A DNA stretch of 64,000 nt from Globisporangium splendens (GCA_006386115.1 VFIW01000011.1:434001-498000); one strand, 5' to 3'; shown: positions 1 through 11,886, counted from the first letter of the stretch. A program made the numbers and translations. Notes: generated by a model from the sequence alone, not told the origin.

Positions 1-462
1 GAGATCCCGTTCGACCAACTGGCCAAGGACGCCTCCCAGAGCATCAAGAGCGCCGCGGGAAGCGTGAGCAAGCTCGCGGCGGACACTGCGAATGACCTGA
101 AGAAGTCGGAAGCGCTGAAGGACGCCACGGAGAGGATCCGGTCTGCGTCGGTGGGACTCAGCGAGTACGCGAAAGAAGCCGTCAGCGAGCTCAAGAACCT
201 CAAAATGCCGTTCTACTCGGATGCGCACGTGTCGCCAGCGAGTGCCGCTGCAAATGCGGAGAATGCGGCCACACAGACAACGGAGGGAGAAGACGCCACG
301 CGGACCACGGGTGCTTCGGAAAAGGAACAGAAGTGGGCGGATCAGCTGAAGACGATCCGCGGCATCCTCCCCAAGGTGGAAACCGCGGCTGCGATTGAAC
401 GTCTTGAGCAGATGAATGGCGACGTTGAAGCCGTGGTGAATTCGTTTATGAAGGAAGCGTAA
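1..462 (+). CDS. 3' end of a protein with C-terminal UBA/CUE-like helical domain (partial)
   Basis: The reading frame is open from the first base of the window to a TAA at 460-462, so only the last 153 residues are visible and the start lies upstream. The visible part is alanine-rich and amphipathic (repeated KDA/SIKSAAGS-type heptads), then an acidic, Thr/Ala-rich linker. The last ~45 residues (IRGILPKVETAAAIERLEQ, then NGDVEAVVNSFM) read like a three-helix ubiquitin-binding fold of UBA/CUE type, as found at the C-terminus of several ubiquitin receptors. That family assignment is inference from helix pattern and the terminal position, not from a diagnostic motif. The parent protein cannot be named from this fragment. 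Confidence 0.6.
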   Translation, partial: EIPFDQLAKDASQSIKSAAGSVSKLAADTANDLKKSEALKDATERIRSASVGLSEYAKEAVSELKNLKMPFYSDAHVSPASAAANAENAATQTTEGEDATRTTGASEKEQKWADQLKTIRGILPKVETAAAIERLEQMNGDVEAVVNSFMKEA

Positions 463-1446
463 GCACGGTGCCTATTGAGAAAGCTCACTGGCGATCATTT
501 TGATTTGTCTCTTTCAATATTTTGGCCGTTCGTAAGTGGATATATGACCCAGAAAACAATAAAAAGTGACAGCGTGTGCTTGTGTTCGTATGTGTGCATA
601 CTAACATCAATATCATAGGCAACGCGTCCTGTGAGCAGATTCTAAACTGCGTGTTGGCATGCAATTGCTGCAAAACAGCAATACATGGCGGCTATCGACT
701 TTTTCACTTACGTGACAGCAAATTCATGAAACATTACAGAGTGTGCGCGGCACCATGCAAACATTCCCCATTGACAGCGCCAGTCACATTTGTAATTTCC
801 TCTGGCAAACAGTCTGCAACACTTTCGCAGAAAATGCCACCGAAACTCTATTTGATTCCCCAACACCTTACGCTCTAAAATTGACCACCATCAAGACAGC
901 ACAGTGGTATCCAACTGTCCTGCTGCTGCGTCTCGTGCGTTTAGTGCGCATGTTGCTGCACTTTATACCAGCACTGCAAACGAAGAAAAGCACCCAGTCC
1001 AATCCATTCCACAAGAAAATGCGCTGTCCCAAGCTTCTCAGCTTCTCGGCGCCATAGCTCAGATGCAACGGCAGCACAAACTCTGATAACCACAAGAACG
1101 CCAGTGCGCTGCAAAAGCAACCTCCTTGAGATCACCAAGTGGTCGTCAACACTACGCACTGCTGTCGTCCACATGAACACACACTGCATTCACACTTCCA
1201 CAAGATTCCACAAGAAAAAGCGCTTTGCGTTCAGTCTGTTCCAAAAATGCCACGCAGCACTCTCTCAGCGCGCTCATTGGCTGATTCTCGGCAAATTTCA
1301 CAGACAAAGTACTTTGTTTCGTTGTTGCTGCAAGTTGCACTGTACCACACTCTGCGGTACACGCGCTCATCCACACACCCACATCTAGCGATCTGTCCCC
1401 GCCATTCCACATTCTCCCCAGCCAAAGTCAAGCAACAGAGATAAGG
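463..1446. other. Intergenic, no gene seen
   Basis: About 1 kb between two plus-strand genes. No frame with protein-like composition persists. Just before the next start codon a CCATTCC element followed by ACATTCTCC (about 1402-1417) resembles the oomycete initiator type (TCAYTYY) and may be the transcription start of the cysteinyl-tRNA synthetase gene; this is a weak match. Confidence 0.5.
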
Positions 1447-3579
1447 ATGGCATCCGCGACCACCCCCGCGACCGCCGTGAAGCAACCGACGTGGTACCCG
1501 CCGGCCCCGATGAACTCGCTGCTCGAGTACTGGGAGAAGCACTACCCGCTGCGCCTGTACAACAGCATGACGCGCTCCAAGACGGCGTTCGTCCCCATGC
1601 AGGGCAAGCGCGTGCTCTGGTACATGTGCGGTCCGACCGTGTACGACCAGACGCACCTCGGCCACGGCCGCACGTACACGTGCTTCGACTACGTGCGCCG
1701 CATCCTCGAAGATTACTTTGGCTTTGAAGTGCAGCTCGTGATGAACATCACGGACATTGACGACAAGATCATCATCCGCGCCGCCGAGAACGGATGGCTC
1801 GAGACCCACCCGGGTCAGGAGCTGCCGGCGAACAAGGACGACCGCACCAAGGCTGTGATGGAGTGGGCGTCGAGCCAGCCTGCGGAGGAGAACATGCGCC
1901 GCACGAAGGAGCTCTCCAAGTACTGGGAGAAGTCGTTCTTGGACGACATGGCGTCGCTCAACATCAAGACCCCTGCTGTTCTCACGCGCGTGAGCGAATA
2001 TGTCGACGAGATCATCGAGTTCATCGAAGGCATCATCAAGAACGGCTACGCCTACGAGAGCAACGGATCCGTGTACTTTGACACCGCGGCGTTCAGCAGC
2101 TCGAAGGGCAAGGCGTACGGCAAGCTGCTCCCTGAGAACGTCGGTCAGTCGGAGCTCTTGGCCGAAGGTGAAGGTTCGCTGTCGGCCGGGAAGAGTGACA
2201 AGCGCAACGCCAGCGATTTCGCGCTTTGGAAGAAGTCGAAGAAGGGTGAGCCTTTCTGGACGTCGTCATGGGGCGAAGGTCGTCCAGGATGGCACATTGA
2301 GTGCTCGGCCATGGCGAGTGACGTGCTGAAGGAGCTGGCCGGTGGTAAGATCGATATCCACTCGGGCGGTATCGACTTGCGTTTCCCGCACCACGACAAC
2401 GAAATCGCGCAATCCGAAGCGTACTTCAACTTCTCGCAGTGGGTGAACTACTTTGTGCACACGGGTCACTTGAACATCGAAGGCTTGAAGATGTCGAAGA
2501 GTCTGAAGAACTTTGTGAAGATCCAGGAGGCGTTGATGGACAACACGAGCCGTCAGCTCCGTTTCCTGTTCCTGCTGCACAAGTACAACGTGCCAATGGA
2601 CTACAACGACAACTCGATGGACGAAGCCGTCGGTGTCGACCGTTTCTTCAGCGAATTCTTCCAGAACGTCAAGGCCAAGTTGCGTGAACTTGGCGTTGAG
2701 AAGTCGCAGAAGTGGACCGATGTTGAAAAGAAGCTCAACGCGTCGTTCTTGGAGTGCCAGGAGAAGGTGCACCAAGCGCTTGCGGACGATTTGAACACGC
2801 CTGCGGCGATCTTGCACTTGCAGCAATTGGCCAAGGACGTGAACCGCTACATGGCGAGCGACAAGGAGCACGTGTCGATGATCATCCGATCCGCGGCGGA
2901 GTACATCACCAAGATCCTGCGCGTGTTTGGTTTGATCCCTGAGGTGACGGATATCGGTTTCCCATTGAGCTCTGGCGATGGCGCTGCAGACCAAGAGACG
3001 ATCTTGACTCCAGTCTTGGACATCTTTGCGCAATTCCGTGATGAGATCCGAGAGGCTGCTCGTTCTGGTATCGCTGGTGGCGATGCCAAGGCGCTTGCGA
3101 ACTCGATCTTGAAGTTGTGCGATGAAGTGCGCGACGAGAAGTTGCCATACGCTGGTGTGCGTTTGGAAGACCGTGCGGCGGGCAGTGCCGTGTGGAAGCT
3201 TGCGAACAAGGACGAGCTGATCGAAGAGCTCCAAAAGAAGGCCGAGGAGAAGCAGCGAAAAGAGGAGCAAAAGCGATTGCGGTTGGAAGAGGAAGCCAAG
3301 AAGAAAGCCGAGTTAGAAGCTAAGGCCAAGATCCACCCGTCGCAAATGTTTGTCGGCGAGACGGACAAGTACTCCAAGTTTGACGACAATGTACGTGGAG
3401 GAAAGATGGCGAACGAGGATGCGAGGTCAATGCACTAATTTATCGTGTTTGTGCTTTGTGATTGATAGGGAATTCCAACGCACGATGCCAAGGGCGAACC
3501 AGTGAGCAAGGGTCTCGTGAAGAAGCTCCTGAAGGAGCAAGCGAAGCAAAAGGCGCTCTACGAAAAGCACAACCAGTGA
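1447..3579 (+). CDS. CARS: Cysteinyl-tRNA synthetase, cytosolic type
   Basis: Two exons, 1447-3390 and 3469-3579 (intron 78 nt, GTACGT...TAG, phase 0), give 684 residues. The enzyme charges tRNA-Cys with cysteine. Class I signatures are plain: HLGH (HIGH motif) at residues 70-73 preceded by the zinc-ligand Cys in MCGPTVYD at residue 61; further zinc ligands in HIECSAM and HHDNE; KMSKS at 348-352. The C-terminal part is a long Lys/Glu-rich helix (EEKQRKEEQKRL) as in eukaryotic cytosolic enzymes. Splicing is needed for the end: exon 1 read-through would stop 16 codons into the intron, while splicing restores DDNGIPTHDAKGEPVSKG, the conserved eukaryotic C-terminal segment. No targeting peptide is evident, so a cytosolic role is inferred. 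Confidence 0.95.
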
Positions 3580-4014
3580 GCAAAAGTGAGGGAAGGAGAT
3601 TCGCGTTAGTAGTAGGCAGCAGTGCATTCGTTTCGTTCATGATCGTCATTTTCCGCATTGACGTAAGGTAAACAGGATCAATTTCGATGGCAGGATGTTC
3701 AGGTTCCGTGTTTCAACTTTCAGTCCTGGCTTTGCAGCTGAACAAGTTTTATCCAATCATGTGGCATAAAATAGTCCAAAGCTCAACGGTTGGTAGAAAT
3801 ATATGTAGAGTGAGTGGTGGGATTTCGAACCTCCCACTCAGTTCGCAACAGCGCAAGGTAAGGAAGAAGCGATGACACCACGGCGGCGGATCTGCGCAGC
3901 TGCAAGGCGCTAAACAGAAGGGGAACAGACCCCCGCATGCACAGATAGGTACTTAGCATATGCCCCCTTGTGCTCTTCGCGTTGCCACCTTTCCTCGCGC
4001 ATGTAGAGACAACG
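3580..4014. other. Intergenic, no gene seen
   Basis: Short spacer between the synthetase and the ribosomal protein gene, both plus strand. It should hold the 3' UTR of the first and the promoter and 5' UTR of the second. No ORF or RNA gene stands out. Confidence 0.5.
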
Positions 4015-5026
4015 ATGACCGTCCAAGAGAGCAGCAACAAGCGCCAAAACTTTGAACTGGCGCGCGGCATCAACGCCATCGCCGCCAACAGTCTGGCGAA
4101 GACCAACGGCCGCTACGCGCACCAGCAGAAGCACTGCGGCAGCAAAGAGGGAGGCGACGGCAAGAAAGTACCCTCGTCCGGCGAGAAGAGCAGCTCCAAG
4201 GCCAAGAAATGGTACCCGGCCGACTACATCCCAAAGAAGCTCGCGTCGGCCAAGACTGCGCGCAACAGCAAGAAGACCGCCAAGTTGCGAAAATCCATCA
4301 CGTCCGGCACGGTGCTCATCCTTCTCTCGGGTCGCTTCCGCGGCAAGCGCGTCGTGTTCCTCAAGCAACTGCCGTCGGGCACACTTCTCGTCACTGGTGC
4401 GTGACGACACACTCACTGAACAAATGGATGGTGACGTGGACGCCCTCATGACGAGGTGAAAATGCCTTACTGTGCGTATATACAGGCCCATACAAGGTGA
4501 ACGGCGTGCCACTGCGCCGCGTGAACCAGGCGTATGTGATCGCGACGTCCACGAAGGTCGAGCTCTCGGACGTCACGCTCCCGGACATCGACGACTCGTA
4601 CTTTGTGAAGGAGAAACCGTCCAAGAAGGACAGCAAGGAGGAGCAGTTCTTTGCGCAATCTGGCAGCACCAGTGTAAGTTTGCGTTGCTTCATAATGCCT
4701 CTGGTTCTATTTGTTTGATGCTCCTTCAGTCGTGGGTCTCCATTTCTATGGGGTATCCTGTCTGGCTGCACCTATCAGCGCTTGGGATCGCTGTGTATAA
4801 AGTTCCCAAGCCGTACTCATGCACGGACATGGGCGTGGGTCCTTCTTTTCTTGTGTCTGTATGCAACTAACAGGCGCCAGTGATCAGCGACAAGCGGAAG
4901 CAGGACCAGAAGGCGATCGACGCGATCCTGATGAAGAAACTCAAGAACGAGCCGTACCTGCAGGCGTACCTGAACGCCAAGTTCACGCTCACGAAGAACG
5001 ACCGCGTCCACGAGCTCCAGTTTTAA
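4015..5026 (+). CDS. RPL6: 60S ribosomal protein eL6
   Basis: Three exons, 4015-4396, 4486-4673 and 4874-5026, join in phase to 240 residues. Family landmarks are [20 protein letters not shown], then [19 protein letters not shown] across the first splice, [12 protein letters not shown], and the C-terminal [13 protein letters not shown] with VHELQF at the end. eL6 is a structural protein of the large ribosomal subunit. Start chosen at ATG 4015 ([18 protein letters not shown]); the longer in-frame extension lacks an upstream ATG. Intron 2 (4674-4873, 200 nt) is about twice the size of most introns here and contains a strong hairpin, so it may host a small RNA. Confidence 0.95.
4780..4811 (+). 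other. Perfect hairpin inside eL6 intron 2, possible intron-encoded small RNA
   Basis: GCTTGGGA at 4780-4787 pairs exactly with TCCCAAGC at 4804-4811, leaving a 16-nt loop. Ribosomal protein introns commonly host snoRNAs in eukaryotes, and this intron is unusually long. I could not identify convincing C/D or H/ACA boxes, so the RNA-gene reading is only inference. Confidence 0.3.
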
Positions 5027-5143
5027 GCTATTGAGCTCCATGTTTTACAGGAAGAGGTTGTGTTGTTTTTATCGTCGCGTAAACCCCAGAGGTCCATGTT
5101 TATGCGTCTGGTTGTGGTGATGGCCCTTGCTCAGCATAAATAA

Positions 5144-6319
5144 TCATTCCTTTATTGCATTCGAGCACCACGTCAGTTGTTGCGTTTGCGTCGGCTTTGG
5201 AGATACTGTGTGTGGGGGGAGCATTTTGTGGTAAAGTTCACGCACAAGAATCAGTTTGCTTAGAGGACCGGCACAAGAAACATTGAAGGCACGAATGAGA
5301 CGAACCTTTCTCCGCTCCCTGAGTGCCTGTCGCGCCCACTCGAGCTCCAGAAGGATCTCTTCCTTGCTGTGCGTGGCGAGAATGGCTTCAACGGTGAGAC
5401 CACTTGCACTGTCAGCAGCTACTATCGAATTGCCTTGAGCACTCGCCTCTTTAGGTTCCTGCGAATACAGTTGATGAGGTTCCACAGCCACGGTACCATC
5501 GGTTCCAGCAGCATCGTCGAGAACAAGAGAGGATTGAGCCATCGACTCTGCATGTGCAGCAAGCACCTTCTCTTCTGGGAAGGCTCCATCAACGTCTGGC
5601 GCCGTTTGTATTCCCTCAGCGCATCCTACGCTCTCTTCTTTGTCATCGCATGCAGACGTTTCCAAGTCCGTCACCACCACATCACTCTCACGGTCTGCGT
5701 CACCCTGTAGCTCTTGCTTGATAGATGCACTGGTATCATGGCTCTCATCTGCACCGACACGCAGCGAAATGGGTGCTGGAAACGCGACCTGCACACCAAA
5801 CACGTTGTCGTGTATGCGCGGGAGGTGCAGGCGACGCCCTCGGTCGCCACCAAGCAGCCAGTGGACGTCACTCGTGAGCAGCAGGGGAGATGCTGCGGCG
5901 CCACCGCCACTGACTCCAAGCAGCGTCTGCTTGACGAGCAGATCCTGCTGCACGCCTGCGACAAACGCGTCCACCTCGGTGCGGACGTCCCACACCACGC
6001 GCTTGCGCGTGCGCCAGCCACGAAACGCCGCCTGCTTATCAAGGAAGAAGATCAGAGAACATAATCACATACATGCGTATGTGCATATCAGAAAAGTCAG
6101 TGCGTGGGCTGATTAATCAGGAGGCGAGCGAGAGAACGAAGAGCTCCTTTAGCACCGTCATGGACACGTCGCGCGCGCATCCATGCAGAAAAAAAAAAGA
6201 GAGAGAGAGAGGCACGCGTGCGTGCGGTAAGCACGGACCTGAATCTCCGTCGCGTGGCGGTGCAGCTCGGAGTGACGTCGCTGGCCACGGGGCGTCGCTG
6301 TTGGCTTTGCTGGCTGCAT
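5144..6319 (-). CDS. Small IQ-motif protein, function unknown
   Basis: Two exons on the minus strand, 6319-6239 and 6031-5144, with phase 0, give 322 residues. The splice junction rebuilds an IQ motif, IQ|AAFRGWRTRKRV (residues ~26-39), a calmodulin or myosin-light-chain binding site. The rest is low in recognisable domains: an acidic middle section and a C-terminal amphipathic helix (EEILLELEWARQALRERRKV). The upstream stop in the same frame just before ATG 6319 fixes the start. The donor GTCCGT is atypical but the phase and the rebuilt IQ motif support it. The gene is convergent with eL6, whose end is 117 bp away. A calmodulin-binding adaptor role is inference only. Confidence 0.7.
6187..6212. 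repeat. A-run and GA microsatellite in an intron
   Basis: A run of about ten A followed by (GA)n and GG lies within the intron of the IQ-motif gene. Simple repeat. Confidence 0.9.
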
Positions 6320-7092
6320 CACGATCGTCACGATGGAGTGTCGGTCTCTTTCTCGATGAGATCGCGTATCTGTTCACACAATCCGTAAATAGATTCGGCT
6401 CTCACATAAATACGCCGAGTGTGTGCTACTTTTTCGCGATGCAGCAGAAACTCGTGTATAGTGTAACCCGAGTTGCACGTATAGTGTCCAAAAACTGAGC
6501 GAAATTTCGCCAGATGTGCAGTAATCAGTATACATTATCACACGTATAAATCGTTCTTGCACTGTCTTGCTTGTTTGATTTTTTGATTCGTTGTTCTTCA
6601 GTTGTGTATAGAAACGGGGAATTAGAGACCAGCTGGTGCTGGCAGCATTTCGATTTCTAAGCTGGATGTGTGTAAAACGTGAATGCATGCGGTCTGGCTT
6701 ACCCTTCTGCATCGCTCAACACTATACCAACTCAACCCAAATCGTTTATCTCAACATACAGTTGAATGCGAAGAGCAGTTTTACATACTGCACATGGATT
6801 GAGCATCGTATAAATTGATGCAGTAGGAGCTAACAAAGGGGTTGTGTTACAAACTCGGAGAACTGTGCATCAACTGAACCGTAAACGGCGTAAAGTTACG
6901 ATGACGCCTGCGTGGGTATCCCGAGTTTGGGTTACGCCCCCTGCTTCAGCACGTGTGTCTCATTTCGCCCAAAAAACAACTCACGAGCGTCGTCATTTGC
7001 CAAGATTCGAAGCTTCAAGCGCAGAAGAAGAAAGGAGATTAAAAGAAGAAGAGTGACACGCGCATTCAGTATCCTACAACACACATACCAAC
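6320..7092. other. Divergent intergenic region, no gene seen
   Basis: About 770 bp between the minus-strand IQ gene and the plus-strand PFKFB gene, so it should contain both promoters. AT-richer than the flanking coding DNA. No supported ORF or RNA gene. Confidence 0.5.
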
Positions 7093-9130
7093 ATGGTGAA
7101 AGCGCTGCTTCCGACGGGGTGGAAGTGGTCGCTCGGCGTGCTCGTGGCGCTCCAGGTGCTGTACCACCGCCACGCGCTGCTGGCGCAGGCCAAGTCAGCG
7201 AGCAAGCGCCTGCTGTTCTGGAAATCGATGCGGCGGCGGTTCGAGAACCACCGGCTCGACCGGCTCAACAGTCTCGGCGACGGCCGCCACTCGCAGTGGA
7301 TGTGGCGGAAGACCGACCTGAGCGACGACGAGGTGGAGATCGTGGACACGAGCGACGATGACACCGAGAGTGACCAGCAGCGCGACATGGCCGACGGTCT
7401 GCTGACGTCGCAGAAGAAGCTCGTGCTCGTGATGGTCGGTCTGCCGGCGCGCGGCAAGAGCTTTGTCGTGCACAAGGCGACGCGGTACATCGAATGGCTC
7501 GGGTTCCCGACCAAGATGTTCAACGTCGGCAACTACCGGCGCAAGATCGGCAAAGCCGGCGAAGACGCCAAGTTCTTCAGCGCCGAGAACCAGGACGCCA
7601 AGAAGCTGCGCGAGGACCTCGCGATGGAGGTGCTCGACGAGCTGATCGACTGGCTCGAGAACGAGGGCCACGTCGCGGTGTTTGACGCGACCAACACGAC
7701 CAAGATCCGCCGGTGCGTGTGCTTGCTTTTATGTCTATTATGCGTTTGTTTGTGTCTCGTATGTGAATATTGCATGGCGCTAACGACGACGTTGCTCTGC
7801 TATATAGAGAAAGCATCTTAAGCAAAGTGCGCACGCACCACAACATCCGCGTGATGTTTGTCGAGAGCATTTGCGATAACAAGGAGCTCCTGGAAGCCAA
7901 TTACCGAAGGTACTTATGGCTGTAATCTGCTTTTGATTGTGGCCACATCTGCGAAAATCCATGTTTACGAGTCGCTAACCTCGATTACGCCCGTATTTAT
8001 CTTTTTGATCTCATTAGGAAGCTGTCGAATGATGATTACGCTGGGAAGGACCCGGAGCAAGCGCTCGCGGATTTCCGGCAGCGCGTCGCCGAGTACGAGC
8101 GCGTGTATCAGACCGTCGAAGACACGGAAGACGGCGGCAACGTCTGCTACGTCAAAGTTTACAATGTGAGTTATAATTCGTCTTAGAATCCGCATCATGA
8201 CAAGAACGAACACGGACAAAAACTCACAAAATCGTGATTAACTTTTGCATTTCGTATCTTGTAGGCTGGCGAAAAGATCCAAGCGCGGTTCTGCCAGGGG
8301 TTCCTGCAGAGTCACATCGTGTCGCTGTTGCAGAACATCCACCTGATTCCTCGCCGCATTTGGCTCGTGCGACCTGGTTCGAGCGTCACGAGCTGCCGGG
8401 GCATCCTCGGTCTCGATGCGGACCTCTCGGAGGACGGTCATCGCGTTGCGAAAGCCATTGGCAAATTCCTGGACAAGCAGCACTTGGCGCGACCGATGGA
8501 AGTGTGGACGAGTGCCATGAAGCGGTCGCGCCAGACGGCGAGTTACCTGCCGACGCGCCACCTGAAGCGCTTTGTGTCGACAACACTGCTGAACGAGCTT
8601 GGTGGAGGAGACTTTGAAGGTCTCACGTACGACGAGATCAAGCAGTTCTACCCCAAGCACTACCAGGCGCGACAGCAAGACAAGTTGCGGTACAGGTACC
8701 CAGGTGTCGGCGGTGAGAGCTACGTGGATCTGATCAGTCGCGTGCGCTCGCTCATCATCGAGTTTGAGCGCAAGAAGCGCGACGTGCTCGTGATCTGCAG
8801 CGAGTCGGTGCTGCGCTGCCTCATGGGCTACTTTGCAGGGTGCGAGGCTGAGAAGGTGCCGTACCTGGACTCGTACCCGAACACCGTGATCGAGCTCAGC
8901 CCGCACCGCGACGGCTGCGACATCAAGCTGATCCCACTGGAGTTCGAGGACGGTGGTTCCGACGCTTCTTCAGGTAATGCTAAGCCCTCCATGCGCTCAG
9001 CATCTACCTGATCATTTGCGTGTTTTGTTTGTGATTTGATTTATTACTTAAATGAGCGGCTTTGTGTGGATCCACAGGGAAAACGGATTCCACAACGATC
9101 TCCAAAGCTGCATCCGGTATCGTTTGGTAA
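7093..9130 (+). CDS. 6-phosphofructo-2-kinase with degenerate fructose-2,6-bisphosphatase domain
   Basis: Five exons, 7093-7712, 7808-7909, 8018-8165, 8265-8973 and 9078-9130, join in phase to 543 residues; skipping the last intron would instead end at 9011. The kinase half has the P-loop GLPARGKS (116-123), GNYRRKIG and FDATNTTKIRR, all typical of PFK-2, which makes fructose-2,6-bisphosphate, the activator of glycolysis. The second half aligns with the bisphosphatase (RRIWLVRPGSS, WTSAMKRSRQTA, YRYPGVGGESY, VICSESVLRCL), but the phospho-accepting His of the RHG motif is Pro (codon 8373-8375, residue 327) and the His of the usual ICHQA motif is Ser (8799-8801, residue 469). Dephosphorylation is therefore unlikely. 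A hydrophobic stretch near the N-terminus (WSLGVLVALQVLY) may anchor it to a membrane. Confidence 0.9.
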
Positions 9131-9365
9131 GGAAGAAGGAGGTATGAATGAATATATGTCAGCATGGAAAAGAAAAGACAAACAACATGAAGAAGTGTGT
9201 GGTGACTCGAGTGACCAATGTTGAGCCGAGTTTGTAAAGATGCTAAGCACCTTTTTATAGCTTTCTTCTCTGCAAATATCCAACTTGTCGTGTTTGGCTG
9301 CGCTTGCCTGAGCACCGCGTGAAGCTAGGTGACCTCCACTTTCCCAACCACCACCATTGCCACTC

Positions 9366-11886
9366 ATGGAGCGCGAAGAGTAAATCCGTGTGGCGATCCG
9401 AGCCAAGCCCCTGGTGTCTCGCTCTTCGTCGCCCGAGTCGTCCTACGAGAATGAAGGCACGATCGTCGCGAGTCCGGATGGCAACTCGGTGCTCGTCTAC
9501 ACGGACGACACACGAACCAAAGCTGCGAGTTTCCGGTGCGAGACGTTTCTGCCGCCGTCAGTGAGCCAGCAAGAGGTGTTTGACGCGATCCAAGCACCGC
9601 AACTCGTGGAATCGGCACTCGACGGGTTCCCCGTCACGATATTCGCGTACGGACAGACCGGTGCCGGGAAATCGTTTACGATTTTCGGCAAGGAGGATGG
9701 TAAGACCGAGAAAAAGCTGAGTATGGCGCTGCCCGCTGACGGCATCTTGCCGCGCACTGCTGTCGAGCTCATGCGGATCATTCATACGCGCCGACATGAG
9801 GTCGAGTACACTTTGCGAGTGACGTGCGTCGAGATCTACAATGAGCAGGTCAAGGACGTGTTTGACCCTAGAAAGGAATGCCTTGCAGTGCGATCTTCGA
9901 AAGAGCACGGCTTCTTCCTTGAGAACGCGACTGTCGTGCAGTGCGCGAGCGCGACAGAGATCATCCGCGTCGTCAAAACGGCAGCCGCGAATCGCACCAA
10001 GTCCAGCCATTTACTGAACGAACGATCGAATCGGAGCCACTGCCTCGTGACCATCTACATCGACTCGACGCCGCTGAACCCTGTGAGCGGAGAGATCAAG
10101 AAATACGGCAAGCTCACGATCGTGGACTTGGCCGGGAGCGAGCGTGCGAACGACACAGGCGCCGTCGGTGTGCAGCTCAAGGAGACGGGTCACATCAACA
10201 AGAGCCTCTATTGCCTAAACCAAGTCATCCAGGCACTCAACTCGAAAGCCAAGTCCAAATTCGTCCCAGTGCGAGATTCCAAGCTGACAATGGTACGTTC
10301 TCATGCTTCTTTGTCGTTGCTTTTTTATGCACGTGGACTCAGCAACTCTGATTCGATGTATAGCTCTTGATTGACAGTCTAGGCGGCAACAGCAAGACGC
10401 TCATGATCGCGTGCGTGGACTCAGCGCCGCAGTTTGCCACCGAGTCAACGCGGACGCTCGAGTTTGCGATGGGAGTCGCCAAGATCAAGAACAAACCGAC
10501 GGCTGTGCTCAGTCCCCACGTACAATTGCGTTGACCTTTTCATTGACAAAGGTTGTCAGACCTATGGAAGCCAGCATGCTTATCGCTCTCTCGTTGTCTG
10601 CGTAGGAGAAACTGATTATGGATTTGAAAGAGCAAATCCGACTTTTGAAGTTGGAGAACATGATGCTGCGATCCAGAACCCCAGGATGTACGTGAAAACT
10701 TAGTGACAAGTAGAGCTGCGGTTTCTTCTTGTCACATCATTCGTCTGTGTTATGGCGTAGATTTTATGGATGCCCCAGATCCAATGAACCCTGAAGACTT
10801 TGACCAGCCACGGAATCAGATCAATGACGATGCGATGAGATCACTCACGAACCGAAGAAGAGACGAGAATCAAGACTCGCATGATAGATGTGGCGATAAG
10901 TCCACACGAGATGCAACCTCACAAAGGCAACAGGAAAAGCTGACGCAACGCCAATCCAAATCAAGCGGGGAAGTGCAGAATAGTCTTCGAACACTGTGAG
11001 TGTCGTCGCCACTTGCTTGACAGACTTTCCTTCTTCTTTGTCCTTGAGTACTTACAAAACCCTTGTGCGTGTGGCTTGATCCTAGAAAGAAAAAGCAGTC
11101 CAGACAACGAGCAACGCCGAAGTCGCCTCAGAAGCAACGGTTCAACTTTTGTTCAAATTTAACGCTCTACGATGCTTACAGCTGACGCTTTCGCTTTGAA
11201 TCATTGACAGACTCAAGAAACGAGCCTCGATGAACGACAGCTACGCTCTTCCTCCAGTTCGACAATTTCTTGCACCTGCTCCTCGAGCATATTCTCACGA
11301 CCAGCAGCGAGTAGAAGCACCAGCAGCACGACCTGCCAGCCCATCTCCTGATTACGACGATCTCTTCTTTGGAGTCGAGACTGTTCCGATCCCGATGCAG
11401 CGAGGCAGCTCGCTCAGCAAGACAAATCTCTTACCCTCCGTGTCCCAACAAAACCTGCATACTCCAACTCAATCACAGGTCAGAGCGACACCGTCGACTC
11501 CACCACCCGAGTACGCACTGTCTCCTGAAGAGCAACTCCAGCGCCTGCTTCAGCAAATGATGCCGTCATCCAGTTCGCAACCAAAGTATCAAGCAAATCC
11601 CGCAAAGGTAGGTCAATAAGCATGCTGCTGGATGCATCAAGCTGCTAGCATACCGAATTTGAATATCCATGTGGTGCAGGCTCCACTTCGCTCCATAAAG
11701 ACTCCAGTGCACCATCAGCAGTTCTCCACCACCAAGTACGCATCGTTTTTCGACCTTGCACCGCAAATATCTCATGTTCACTAAAACTCACCCATCGCGA
11801 GTGTGCCTTCTAGCTCGGAGTCATCCGCGCAATGGGATGACGAACGTGCCCAGCAGCTCTTCCATCAACTCTGTAATCTAAAATGA
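9366..11886 (+). CDS. Kinesin-like motor protein with an in-frame TAA near the start
   Basis: Eight exons (to 10292, 10364-10519, 10606-10687, 10761-10995, 11086-11139, 11211-11607, 11680-11735, 11814-11886) keep phase and give about 651 residues downstream of 9390. The motor is N-terminal: P-loop GQTGAGKS, switch I NERSNRSH (usual second Ser replaced by Asn), switch II DLAGSE, INKSLYCL and the terminal TRTLEFAMGVAKIKNK. A short coiled coil (EKLIMDLKEQIRLLKLEN) and a Pro/Ser-rich tail follow. The problem is the start: ATG at 9366 is followed after five codons by TAA (9381-9383), directly before IRVAIRAKPL, the conserved first motor strand. No acceptor site can skip this codon. Either translation starts at a non-AUG codon, the stop is read through, or there is a mutation or assembly error. 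The exon 5 donor (GTTCAA) is weak but required by phase. The subfamily is not assigned. Confidence 0.8.

Noticed and set aside
2266..3270. Minus-strand open frame opposite cysteinyl-tRNA synthetase
   Set aside because: Antisense shadow of a well-identified gene; composition is Leu/Arg/His-rich without motifs.
3790..3860. Minus-strand segment with GGTTCGAAATCCC resembling a tRNA T-arm
   Set aside because: The stems around it do not pair properly and no anticodon or acceptor arm could be assembled.
9381..9402. Tiny intron that would remove the kinesin TAA (GTAAAT...AG)
   Set aside because: It would be only about 23 nt, far below the intron sizes here, and would delete the conserved first motor strand.
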